Part shown: positions 55,273-63,689 of the stretch, in pieces
Layout of the letters: every line of letters starts with the position of its first letter
Numbering within the stretch: position 1 is the stretch's first letter
Origin: Bacteroidota bacterium
GTDB taxonomy: Bacteria > Bacteroidota > Bacteroidia > NS11-12g > UBA955
DNA: 64,000 nt
NCBI GenBank assembly: GCA_016787485.1
Contig: JAEUUL010000038.1
Location: 1 to 64,000, forward strand
Reading direction: 5' to 3'
Translations under genes and position numbers: made by a program
Notes under the pieces: model-generated
The model's database searches: none
What the model was told of the DNA's origin: nothing
Seen by the model: only the letters and a program-made list of their open reading frames with translations

Positions 55273-56313
55273 TTAGCCGCGGAAATGCTCCCAACCCTGC
55301 GCTTTCAGGTCGAAAACATTGCCTGCTTTGGTAATAAGTCTGTGCTGGCCCTTATTGGCGGTAGCGTGCCCAATCACGGTTAAATCCGGATTGTTTTTTA
55401 TTTTTTCAAAATCTGCAGGCTTGATGGTGAAAAGCAATTCATAATCTTCTCCTCCATTAAGACTGGCAATACTCGGGTTCAGACCAAATCCGAGAGCCCG
55501 ATCCACCGTCATCGGGTCTATTGGCAGCTTTTCTTCATAGATATCGAAACCGACCCCACTGGCTGCTCCCAGGTGAAATACCTCACTGGCCACGCCGTCA
55601 CTAACATCAATCATGCTGCCTGGTTGAACTTTGAGTTCAGCCAACAGCTTAATGATATCCAGCCTGGCTTCCGGACGCAGCTGACGACCAACGATGTAAT
55701 CATGCGCCTCCAGATCAGGTTGCATATCTGGGTGCTCCATAAATACACGTTTTTCGCGTTCAAGGATTTGTAACCCCATATACGCACCACCAATATCGCC
55801 GCTAACTACGAGCAGATCATTTTCTTCAGCCCCCCGGCGATAGGCAATTTTCTCTTTCTCCACTCTGCCAGCAGCAGTTATACTCAAAACCAAACCGGAA
55901 CGGCTGCTGAAAGTATCACCGCCCACCAAATCCACATTGTACTTTTCGCAGGCAGTGCGCACACCCACATAAATTTCCTCAACAGCTTCCAGTGAAAACC
56001 GGTTGCTGAGACCCATATTCACCAGAATCTGACCCGGAATACCATTCATGGCGCATATATCGCTTACAGCCACAGCAACTGCCTTATATCCCAAATGCTT
56101 CAAAGGATGGAATGACAGGTCGAAATGAACCCCTTCCAGCAATGCATCTGAACTCAATAGCCAAAATGCATTGCCAGCTTCGATGACTGCGGCATCATCT
56201 CCAGGCCCCATAACCGTTGTGGGATTTTTCATACCGAGATCTTTGGTCAGATGGTGAATCAATCCAAATTCACCCAGGGATTCCAGTTCGGTTCGGGAAT
56301 TATTTTCAAACAT
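55273..56313 (-). CDS. thiL: Thiamine-monophosphate kinase
   Basis: The 346-residue product is a complete ThiL of the AIR-synthase superfamily. The N-terminal GPGDDAAVI, the middle GGDTFSS and DVSDGVASE, and NGGEDYELLFT are the metal- and ATP-binding signatures. It phosphorylates thiamine monophosphate to the active diphosphate. No other thiamine gene is nearby, and it lies 37 nt after an aldehyde dehydrogenase gene. Confidence 0.95.
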   Translation of the reverse strand: MFENNSRTELESLGEFGLIHHLTKDLGMKNPTTVMGPGDDAAVIEAGNAFWLLSSDALLEGVHFDLSFHPLKHLGYKAVAVAVSDICAMNGIPGQILVNMGLSNRFSLEAVEEIYVGVRTACEKYNVDLVGGDTFSSRSGLVLSITAAGRVEKEKIAYRRGAEENDLLVVSGDIGGAYMGLQILEREKRVFMEHPDMQPDLEAHDYIVGRQLRPEARLDIIKLLAELKVQPGSMIDVSDGVASEVFHLGAASGVGFDIYEEKLPIDPMTVDRALGFGLNPSIASLNGGEDYELLFTIKPADFEKIKNNPDLTVIGHATANKGQHRLITKAGNVFDLKAQGWEHFRG

Positions 56314-56350
56314 GATTTTATTTATGATTCAGGACGGAAGATGTGATGAA

Positions 56351-57790
56351 TTAATATGCGATACACACATTTTTGGGTTCCGTAAAAAAGCGCATAGCTT
56401 CCCATCCCCCTTCACGCCCAACGCCGCTTTGTTTTGTTCCGCCGAAAGGCGTGCGCAAATCGCGCAACAGCCAGCAGTTCACCCATACAATTCCGGTTTG
56501 AAGTTTTCCAGCCAAACGATGTGCACGACTCAGATTTCCGGTCCACAATGTGGTTGCGAGGCCATATGCGGTGCTGTTTGCCATGGTCAACACTGATTCT
56601 TCACTGTCAAAGGGTATGAGTGTAATCACCGGGCCGAAAATCTCTTCCTGATTGGTGCGGCAGGCAGCATCCAGTCCCTCTATAATGGTGGGAGCTATAA
56701 ACCATCCGTTTTCAAATCCGGGTGGATGCAATGCCTCTCCTCCACAAAGTATGGTTCCACCCTCATCTTTTGCCAGTTGAATATAGGAAAGCACTTTCTC
56801 ATAATGTTGCCTGCTTACGATAGCGCCTACCCTGCTTTCATCCAACTGAGGGTTGCCTGTTTTGAGTTTTTTCACCTCTTCAACAAGGGCATTTTTTACC
56901 TTTTCATACACCGGCCTTTCTATAAAGACTCTGCTGCCGCAAAGACAAATTTCACCCTGATTCTGAAAAGAACTGCGGACAGTGGTAGAAATGGCTTTTT
57001 CCAGATCTGCGTCTGCAAAAATGATGTTGGGATTCTTACCCCCCAGTTCGAGACTCATTTTCTTAAACATGGGAGCTGCCACCGAGGCAATATGCCTGCC
57101 AGTAGCTGTTCCACCCGTAAAAGAGATGGCTTTGATACCGGGATGGCTGATAATGGCCTGACCTGCACTGCCACCCAGACCGTGAACAATATTGAGCACT
57201 CCGGCAGGAAGTCCTGCATCATTGCATATCTGACCGAGAAGGGCTGCTGTGTAAGGAGTGAACTCGCTGGGCTTGGCCACAACACAATTCCCTGCGGCCA
57301 GCGCAGGCGCAATTTTCCAGGTAAACAGATACAATGGCAGATTCCATGGGCTGATACAACCCACAACTCCTATGGGCTGGCGCAAAGTATAGTTGATGGC
57401 CCGGTCTTCCATGCTATGACTCTCGCTGGCAAACTGAAGTGCCGCTGTGGCAAAGAACCTGAAATTTTGTCCGGCCCGATTGATCTCCGTTCTGGCCAGC
57501 CATACCGGTTTTCCCTGATCCCTGCTTTCGGCCTGTGCCAGTTCCTCTCTTCTGGTATCGATGCCTTCTGCAATCCGGTTCAGAATTTTAAATTTTTCTT
57601 CCGCCGCCAAAGTACTCCAACCCGGGAATGCCTGCTCTGCTGCAGAATACGCCCGTTCTACATCAGCAGGTGAACTATCCGGCACTTGTGAATACACCTC
57701 TCCGGTTGCCGGCTGGTAATTGTCGAGATACAATCCGGTCTCCGGAGGCGTGTAGGCGCCGTTTATAAAGTTTGAAAGTTTTTCCATCAT
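56351..57790 (-). CDS. Aldehyde dehydrogenase, 2-aminomuconate/2-hydroxymuconate semialdehyde type
   Basis: The 479-residue product is a complete ALDH. The oxyanion Asn lies in CISPWNLPLY, the general base Glu in SLELGGKNP (about residue 248) and the catalytic Cys in NQGEICLCGS (about 283). The NAD-binding GGTATGRHI is intact. The C-terminal WVNCWLLRDLRTPFGG, with its Arg, is characteristic of the ALDH8/2-aminomuconic semialdehyde dehydrogenase group, which oxidises the ring-cleavage product of 3-hydroxyanthranilate in the kynurenine pathway. The RidA protein at 864 may act on the next intermediate. Other pathway genes are not in this window. Its start overlaps the lipoprotein stop (ATGA). 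Confidence 0.85.
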   Translation of the reverse strand: MMEKLSNFINGAYTPPETGLYLDNYQPATGEVYSQVPDSSPADVERAYSAAEQAFPGWSTLAAEEKFKILNRIAEGIDTRREELAQAESRDQGKPVWLARTEINRAGQNFRFFATAALQFASESHSMEDRAINYTLRQPIGVVGCISPWNLPLYLFTWKIAPALAAGNCVVAKPSEFTPYTAALLGQICNDAGLPAGVLNIVHGLGGSAGQAIISHPGIKAISFTGGTATGRHIASVAAPMFKKMSLELGGKNPNIIFADADLEKAISTTVRSSFQNQGEICLCGSRVFIERPVYEKVKNALVEEVKKLKTGNPQLDESRVGAIVSRQHYEKVLSYIQLAKDEGGTILCGGEALHPPGFENGWFIAPTIIEGLDAACRTNQEEIFGPVITLIPFDSEESVLTMANSTAYGLATTLWTGNLSRAHRLAGKLQTGIVWVNCWLLRDLRTPFGGTKQSGVGREGGWEAMRFFTEPKNVCIAY

Positions 57791-58350
57791 TTCTTCAAAT
57801 GTGCTTCATCCTGAATTTCTGCAAATATCTCCATTGTTTGCGGACTACCCCACAATGTATTCTCTGTCTGATGAATTCCATATCCTTTTCCCGGCTGATA
57901 ACTGAAACGGACCGTGCGGTCTCTCACCCAGCTTCTGGAAACTGTTTCCAGAACCAGCAACTCTGTCTTCCCATCCCTGCGTGTGATTGCCACATCGCGC
58001 AATACCAGATTCGAGTCTCTGGCTGTGTAGCGGGTTATGGACAGTGAACCGGAGCTGTCCGTAGTCACAAGATACTCTGCTTCGCGGCCGGCACGGTTTA
58101 AATTCCATGTAAGAAAAACGGATAATTCTTTCTGCCAGTTTACTGTGTCTGATTCGAAAGATTGCACTACATCCCCAGTCTGGATGGTTTTCATCAGATG
58201 GGGTTTATCTTTTTGTAGCCGGGCAATTTCGCTACGGAAGAAACCGGGCAAATTAAAATATTCCAATTTGCCGGAAGGTGAAGTTGTTGTGGTGTTGCAT
58301 GACAGCAGGCAACAGCAAACGAACAGGAAAGTAAAAACAGGTTTAACCAT
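57787..58350 (-). CDS. Lipoprotein of unknown function
   Basis: The 187-residue product has a lipoprotein signal (VFTFLFVCCCLLSC, lipobox LLSC). The mature part is beta-rich (FLTWNLNRAGREAEYLVTTD, VLRDVAITRRDGKTELLVLE), resembling small periplasmic lipocalin-like or DUF-type lipoproteins. It lies 5 nt after gpmI and overlaps the ALDH gene. I do not recognise a family or a function. Confidence 0.65.
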   Translation of the reverse strand: MVKPVFTFLFVCCCLLSCNTTTTSPSGKLEYFNLPGFFRSEIARLQKDKPHLMKTIQTGDVVQSFESDTVNWQKELSVFLTWNLNRAGREAEYLVTTDSSGSLSITRYTARDSNLVLRDVAITRRDGKTELLVLETVSRSWVRDRTVRFSYQPGKGYGIHQTENTLWGSPQTMEIFAEIQDEAHLKK

Positions 58351-58355
58351 TCGCG

Positions 58356-59867
58356 TTAAAACAAAGGAGAACCCGTCATTTCAAAAGGTTGTTCAAGGCC
58401 CATCCATTTAAGCACTGTAGGAGCAACATCAGCCAGAATACCACGGCGCAGGTTTCCAGTGAATCCATCTCCCACTACCCAGCACGGAACCGGATTGGTC
58501 GTATGTGCGGTGTTGGGGGTTCCGTCATCATTGATGGCAAAATCCGCATTGCCATGATCGGCAAGAATAAAAAATGTGTATCCCTGTTTCTGGCCAGCAT
58601 CCACCAGTCTGTGCAAACAGGAGTCTACCGTTTCCACTGCCCTTACAATGGCATTGTATACCCCGGTATGTCCTACCATGTCAGGATTTGCAAAGTTCAG
58701 ACAGACAAAATCAGGGTGTTCTGTATTGAGCAGGGCTATTGCTTTATCTGCAAGTTCTGTGGCACTCATTTCAGGTTGTAAATCATAGGTAGCTACTTTG
58801 GGAGAGTTGACCAGCAGTCGGTTTTCGCGCGGGAAGGGTTCTTCTCTGCCACCGTTGAAGAAAAAGGTAACATGCGGGTATTTTTCTGTTTCTGCAGCGC
58901 GTAACTGGGTTAAGCCGGCATTGGCCAAAACTTCACCCAGCGTCATATTCAGGTTTTGGTTGGCAAACAGGATTCCTTCGATTTCAAATCTGGCGTCGTA
59001 TTCGGTCATGGTATAATACTTCAGCTTCAGTTTATTCATCCCGTGTTCGGGAAAATCCTGCTGACTCAGTGCACTTGTAATTTGTCTGCCTCGGTCTGTG
59101 CGGTAATTGAAACACAATACAGTGTCATTTTCACGTATCAGTCCTTCGTTTCCGGCCAGCGTGCGCAGAGGTGACATAAATTCATCGGTTATACCCGCGT
59201 CGTATTGATTTTGCAATTCTGCAGAAATATCAGGCGTAAATGTTCCGGTTCCATTCACCATCAGTTGCCAGGCTTTGGCAACTCTCTCCCAGCGTTTATC
59301 TCGGTCCATGGCGAAGTAGCGGCCTATTACGGTGGACAATTTTGCACCAGACTCCTGTGTTCGGGCCAATACTGTATCCAAATACCCTTTTCCACTTTTG
59401 GGGTCAGTATCCCGCCCATCCATGAAGGCATGGATGTAAACTTTTTGCACGCCTGCTTCTCCTGCAAGTTTGCACAGCTGTATCAGATGATTCTGGTGAG
59501 AATGTACACCACCGTCACTCACCAGTCCCATAAGGTGCAGTGCGGTTCCTGTGCTGATACAATGCTGAAAAAGACCATTCAGGGCGGGGTTGGATTTCAC
59601 CTCTCCATCGGCAAACGCTTTGTTGATCCGCACCAGCATTTGCCACACGATACGGCCAGCTCCCAGATTCATATGCCCTACTTCGCTGTTGCCCATTTGT
59701 CCGTCAGGCAACCCTACATTTTCACCATCGGTTCTTAACTCAGTATGCGGATATAGATCCCATAAACTGTCTGTAAAAGGCGTTTTTGCATTCCAAACTG
59801 CATCGCTTTTGCTTCTGTCGCCAATCCCCCATCCATCGAGAATTACCAAAGCAGTCTTTTTCACCAT
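58356..59867 (-). CDS. gpmI: 2,3-bisphosphoglycerate-independent phosphoglycerate mutase
   Basis: The product has 503 residues from the ATG at 59867; longer upstream frame is excluded because MVKKTALVILDGWG is the conserved start and a promoter box lies just before it. Metal-binding Asp11, nucleophile Ser61 in GQMGNSEVGHMNLG, the substrate-binding DGRDTDPKSG and the C-terminal LADHGNAD are visible. It is the Mn-dependent glycolytic/gluconeogenic enzyme. It heads a run of minus-strand genes that includes the lipoprotein and the ALDH. Confidence 0.97.
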   Translation of the reverse strand: MVKKTALVILDGWGIGDRSKSDAVWNAKTPFTDSLWDLYPHTELRTDGENVGLPDGQMGNSEVGHMNLGAGRIVWQMLVRINKAFADGEVKSNPALNGLFQHCISTGTALHLMGLVSDGGVHSHQNHLIQLCKLAGEAGVQKVYIHAFMDGRDTDPKSGKGYLDTVLARTQESGAKLSTVIGRYFAMDRDKRWERVAKAWQLMVNGTGTFTPDISAELQNQYDAGITDEFMSPLRTLAGNEGLIRENDTVLCFNYRTDRGRQITSALSQQDFPEHGMNKLKLKYYTMTEYDARFEIEGILFANQNLNMTLGEVLANAGLTQLRAAETEKYPHVTFFFNGGREEPFPRENRLLVNSPKVATYDLQPEMSATELADKAIALLNTEHPDFVCLNFANPDMVGHTGVYNAIVRAVETVDSCLHRLVDAGQKQGYTFFILADHGNADFAINDDGTPNTAHTTNPVPCWVVGDGFTGNLRRGILADVAPTVLKWMGLEQPFEMTGSPLF

Positions 59868-59871
59868 TGTG

Positions 59872-59879
59872 CAAAGGTA
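59872..59879 (-). promoter_or_regulatory. -7 box TACCTTTG of gpmI
   Basis: An exact TAnnTTTG match on the minus strand with only 4 nt (CACA) to the ATG at 59867; a leaderless transcript is predicted. It is divergent from the glutamate dehydrogenase promoter. Confidence 0.6.
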
Positions 59880-59919
59880 CAATGACATAGCCCTGAAAGG
59901 CCTGATTTTTAAGCAGGAA

Positions 59920-59951
59920 TTGCCAATGCAAATGAATTTATTGTAGGTTTG
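59920..59951 (+). promoter_or_regulatory. Promoter of the glutamate dehydrogenase gene
   Basis: TTG (59920-59922), a 21-nt spacer and TAGGTTTG (59944-59951) form a Bacteroidota promoter, 19 nt before the ATG at 59971. Confidence 0.6.
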
Positions 59952-59970
59952 CGCCAACAAATACGGATTT

Positions 59971-61401
59971 ATGTCAATAGGAACCAGCAAATACACCTTT
60001 TTTGAAACTGTAGGCCACAATTTCGACAAGGCTTCCAAATTCACCACTTTCGACGCAGGCATACTGGAACAAATCAAGAGCTGCAACAGTGTATACCGCA
60101 TGAAATTTCCGGTGCGCACCGGAGAAAAACTGGATAAGATAGAGGTGATTGAAGCTTATCGGGTTCAGCATAGTCACCACAAAGCACCGTGTAAAGGCGG
60201 TATCCGATTCAGTCCGGATGTAAATCAGGATGAAGTGATGGCGCTGGCAGCACTCATGACCTACAAATGTGCCATAGTGAATGTGCCCTTTGGGGGTGGA
60301 AAAGGCGGTATAAAAGTAGATACTCGCAAATACACTGAACTCGAACTTGAAAGAATCACCCGCAGATATGCCGCTGAACTGGTAAAAAAGAACTTTATAG
60401 GACCCGGCATAGACGTACCTGCCCCTGATTACGGAAGCGGTGAACGGGAAATGGGCTGGATTGCCGATACTTATCTTGCGATGAAAAGCGGAGACGTGGA
60501 TGGTCTGGGTTGTGTGACCGGCAAACCCATTGCACAAGGTGGAGTCCGCGGCCGCAGAGAGGCAACCGGGCTGGGCGTTTTTTACGGAATCCGCGAACTA
60601 TGCAGGCAAAAAAGTGTGATGGACAAGATGGGACTTTCCACCGGAGTAGAAGGTAAAACAGTAGTCGTTCAAGGCCTGGGAAATGTGGGATATCACAGTG
60701 CAAAATTTTTCCGTGAGGGTGGTGCCAAAGTGATAGCCATTGCAGAATACGAAGGTGCTATCACAAACCCTGATGGTTTGAATGAAGAGGAAGTGTTCGC
60801 CCACCGCAAAGCCACAGGCAGCATTTTGAATTTCCCGGGTGCCACGAACCTGGCCCGCAGTTCAGATGCGCTGGAATTGGCATGTGACATATTGGTACCA
60901 GCCGCTTTGGAGAATGTAATAACAGAAGAAAATGCCTCGCGCATTCAGGCAAAAATTATCGCAGAAGCGGCCAATGGTCCTGTTACTGTAGAAGCCGATG
61001 ATATATTGAACAAGAAGAACATTGTTATTGTTCCTGATATTTATTTGAATGCAGGTGGAGTGACTGTTTCCTATTTTGAATGGTTGAAAAATCTGAGCCA
61101 TGTTCGCTATGGCCGCATGGAAAAACGATTTACGGAGAACATGAATACCCAAATCGTAAAACAGATCGAGGAATTGTCCGGAAAAACCATGTCTGAAACC
61201 GAGAAAAGCACCATTCTTCATGGTCCTGATGAGGTAGATTTGATTTACAGTGGTCTGGAAGAGACCATGATTTCTTCACTGCACGATTTATTGAACACCA
61301 TGGAAGAACATCCTGAAATTGACAGCATGCGCACAGCTGCATTTGTGCTCGCCATCAAGAAAGTGGGTGTATCTTACAAGGAGTTGGGCATATTCCCCTG
61401 A
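59971..61401 (+). CDS. Glutamate dehydrogenase (Glu/Leu/Phe/Val dehydrogenase family)
   Basis: The 476-residue product is a hexameric-type GDH. The substrate pocket has CKGGIRFSPDV, the catalytic Lys lies in KCAIVNVPFGGGKGG and the catalytic Asp in APDYGSGEREMGW. The dinucleotide-binding site is VQGLGNVGYHSAKFF. It interconverts glutamate with 2-oxoglutarate and ammonia. Coenzyme use (NAD or NADP) cannot be read with confidence. Confidence 0.93.
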   Translation: MSIGTSKYTFFETVGHNFDKASKFTTFDAGILEQIKSCNSVYRMKFPVRTGEKLDKIEVIEAYRVQHSHHKAPCKGGIRFSPDVNQDEVMALAALMTYKCAIVNVPFGGGKGGIKVDTRKYTELELERITRRYAAELVKKNFIGPGIDVPAPDYGSGEREMGWIADTYLAMKSGDVDGLGCVTGKPIAQGGVRGRREATGLGVFYGIRELCRQKSVMDKMGLSTGVEGKTVVVQGLGNVGYHSAKFFREGGAKVIAIAEYEGAITNPDGLNEEEVFAHRKATGSILNFPGATNLARSSDALELACDILVPAALENVITEENASRIQAKIIAEAANGPVTVEADDILNKKNIVIVPDIYLNAGGVTVSYFEWLKNLSHVRYGRMEKRFTENMNTQIVKQIEELSGKTMSETEKSTILHGPDEVDLIYSGLEETMISSLHDLLNTMEEHPEIDSMRTAAFVLAIKKVGVSYKELGIFP

Positions 61402-61433
61402 TTTCTGCACGGTTTTTGTTTATTGGGTTGGAT

Positions 61434-61835
61434 ATGCGCACGTGGATAGTGATAGGTTTGATGCTGTTTGGAAGGCTGGCTCATGCCCAGCAGTCTGGAA
61501 ATGTTGAAATCATTGCTGATCCGGCTATAGACAAAATGGAAAAAGACCGGATTTCCAGGCGCAGCACCCAGGGTTCCATGGTTCCGGGTTACCGCATTAT
61601 GATTGGTTTTTATTCCAGCCGCACCGAAGCCAACGCAAAACTGGCAGAAGCCCAAAGATTATTTGGCAGCAAATACGGTGCAGTATTGCAATATGATGAG
61701 CCCAATTTCAAAGTTTATGTGGGTGAATTCCGGAGTGCAACTTCGGCCGATGCAGCCATTGCTGAGGTTAAAAGCCGTTTTCCCGGTGCCCGCAGGGTGC
61801 GCGACCTGATAAAATCCAGACGGAAAGAAGGATAA
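61434..61835 (+). CDS. Exported SPOR-domain protein
   Basis: The product has 133 residues from the ATG at 61434, which gives a signal peptide (RTWIVIGLMLFGRLAHAQ). After a short linker, a single SPOR domain covers residues about 60-125 (YRIMIGFYSSRTEANAKL, VLQYDEPNFKVYVGEFRS, EVKSRFPGARRV). SPOR domains bind denuded peptidoglycan glycan strands, often at the division site. The protein is soluble in the periplasm, not membrane-anchored. It lies 32 nt after the glutamate dehydrogenase gene. Confidence 0.88.
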   Translation: MRTWIVIGLMLFGRLAHAQQSGNVEIIADPAIDKMEKDRISRRSTQGSMVPGYRIMIGFYSSRTEANAKLAEAQRLFGSKYGAVLQYDEPNFKVYVGEFRSATSADAAIAEVKSRFPGARRVRDLIKSRRKEG

Positions 61836-61874
61836 AATCCCCCCGGTGGGTTTCTGAATCCCGGCCTTGGCATT

Positions 61875-61882
61875 TACCTTTG
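61875..61882 (+). promoter_or_regulatory. -7 box TACCTTTG of the Fur-family gene
   Basis: An exact TAnnTTTG match, 28 nt before the ATG at 61911. Confidence 0.5.
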
Positions 61883-61910
61883 CTCCTTATCATTTTATGC
61901 TTCAGGCCAC

Positions 61911-62429
61911 ATGATGAAACCAGATGCCAAAATTGCTCAGGTGAAAGAGGAAGTGAGAGAATTGTTTACTGCTTATCTCGAAAAAAACAAGCAACGCAAA
62001 ACCCCTGAACGGTATGCTATCCTGGATGAGATTTACTCCCATAAGGAACATTTCGACGTGGACCAGTTGTATGTAAAAATGAAAAACCGAAATTACCATG
62101 TAAGCCGGGCAACTGTATACAACACGCTTGACTTGCTGGTTGACAGTGGCTTGGTTATCAAGCATCAGTTCGGGCAAAACACCAGCCATTTCGAACAGGC
62201 ATTCGGTTTTAAACAGCACGACCATCTGATCTGTGAGAAATGCCGAAGGGTTCTGGAATTCTGTGACCCCAGAGTTCAACAAATCACAAGCACCATGGGA
62301 AACCTTCTCAAATTTTCGGTGACCCACCACGCACTTCACCTGTATGGTCAGCCTGAAACCGATGAAACAAACCACTGTAAACAATGTGGATTGGATGTAA
62401 CAGAATTTAACAACGCTACCAATGGTTGA
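61911..62429 (+). CDS. Fur-family transcriptional regulator
   Basis: The 172-residue product has the Fur winged helix (KTPERYAILDEIYS, VSRATVYNTLDLLVDSGLV) and dimerisation domain. The structural zinc is bound by two CxxC pairs, Cys108/Cys111 (LICEKC) and Cys156/Cys159 (HCKQC). The regulatory site includes the His residues in SHFEQAF and QHDHL. It could respond to iron, zinc or peroxide; this is not clear from sequence. It overlaps purA by 8 nt. A link with the metal cluster at 27867-31046 is only a possibility. Confidence 0.9.
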   Translation: MMKPDAKIAQVKEEVRELFTAYLEKNKQRKTPERYAILDEIYSHKEHFDVDQLYVKMKNRNYHVSRATVYNTLDLLVDSGLVIKHQFGQNTSHFEQAFGFKQHDHLICEKCRRVLEFCDPRVQQITSTMGNLLKFSVTHHALHLYGQPETDETNHCKQCGLDVTEFNNATNG

Positions 62430-63687
62430 TGTAATACTTGGACTTCAGTGGGGCGATGAGGGTAAGGGCAAAATTGCTGATTACCTGACCCCGCGATACG
62501 ATATAGTGGCAAGGTTTCAGGGTGGGCCAAATGCCGGCCACTCTCTGGATTTTGAAGGCAAGAAATTCGTATTGAACACGGTTCCATCCGGAATCTTCCA
62601 CAAAGGCACACTCAACATCATTGGCAATGGAGTGGTGATAGATCCGGTGAGGTTGCAGGAAGAACTTGGAAGAATTGAACATGAGTGTCCGGATTACCGG
62701 GACCGGTTGCTGGTATCACGCAAAGCCCATTTGATCCTGCCCACCCACCGTATTTTGGACGCAGCCTCAGAAGCTTCCAAAGGTGAGCATAAAATTGGCA
62801 GCACCCTGCGCGGCATTGGCCCTACTTACCGGGACAAAACCGGGCGTTCAGGTATCCGGGTGGGTGACAGCACCGAGCCCGGATTTATGGAATTGTATCA
62901 GAAAACCGTGCAGGAGCATCTGAGACAGATACAAGCATACGGATACACTGCATTTGACCTTGCCGCTGAAGAGGAAAAATTCTTTGCATCTATGGATTTT
63001 ATTCGCCAGTTGCAATTGGTGAATAGCGAATATGTGATCAACGAAGCCATTCATGCTGGGAAGAAAATTCTGGCAGAAGGGGCTCAGGGAAGCATGCTGG
63101 ATGTGGAGTTCGGTTCTTATCCGTTTGTTACATCCAGTGTTACTCTTGCCGGTGGTGTTTGCAACGGACTGGGTGTGGCACCCAAACATATAGGTAAGAT
63201 ATATGGAATCTTTAAAGCATACTGCACCCGTGTAGGCTCAGGGCCATTCCCCACCGAATTGAATGACGACATGGGGGAGTTGCTTAGAAAAAAGGGTCAT
63301 GAATTTGGTGCTACCACCGGAAGACCCCGCAGAACGGGTTGGCTGGATATGGTTGCACTGCAATACACCTGTATGCTGAATGGGGTGGATGAACTCATTA
63401 TGATGAAAAGTGATGTGCTGTGTGGAATCGATCAGCTGAAAGTAGCCACCGCGTACAACACCCCTGGCGGTACTACCCGGGAAGTACCCGCCAACCTGTG
63501 CAGTGCAGAACTTAAACCCATCTATCAGGATTTCCGGGGCTGGCCAAACGAGTTGCCACACGACAAAGGGTATGATGCACTGGATTCCAATTTCCTGACC
63601 TATGTTGAATTCATAGAACAGACCCTGAAAACTCCCGTTCGTGTTATATCTCTGGGTCCTGAAAGGCACAAAACGATAATGCGCTGA
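62422..63687 (+). CDS. purA: Adenylosuccinate synthase
   Basis: The 421-residue product is complete. The GTP-binding GDEGKGK (residues 11-17) and catalytic Asp, the IMP-binding GGPNAGHS, the STLRGIGPTYRDK loop, and GATTGRPRRTGWLD are all visible. It makes adenylosuccinate from IMP and aspartate using GTP. It is translationally coupled to the Fur-family gene. Confidence 0.98.
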   Translation: MVDVILGLQWGDEGKGKIADYLTPRYDIVARFQGGPNAGHSLDFEGKKFVLNTVPSGIFHKGTLNIIGNGVVIDPVRLQEELGRIEHECPDYRDRLLVSRKAHLILPTHRILDAASEASKGEHKIGSTLRGIGPTYRDKTGRSGIRVGDSTEPGFMELYQKTVQEHLRQIQAYGYTAFDLAAEEEKFFASMDFIRQLQLVNSEYVINEAIHAGKKILAEGAQGSMLDVEFGSYPFVTSSVTLAGGVCNGLGVAPKHIGKIYGIFKAYCTRVGSGPFPTELNDDMGELLRKKGHEFGATTGRPRRTGWLDMVALQYTCMLNGVDELIMMKSDVLCGIDQLKVATAYNTPGGTTREVPANLCSAELKPIYQDFRGWPNELPHDKGYDALDSNFLTYVEFIEQTLKTPVRVISLGPERHKTIMR

Positions 63688-63689
63688 TT

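Noticed and set aside
59868..60119. 84-codon N-terminal extension of gpmI
   Set aside because: It would overlap the divergent glutamate dehydrogenase gene and both promoters; the conserved gpmI start lies at 59867.
61840..61860. Terminator after the SPOR gene (CCCCCCGGTGGG)
   Set aside because: The possible stem is only three or four pairs with poor geometry and no T-tract.
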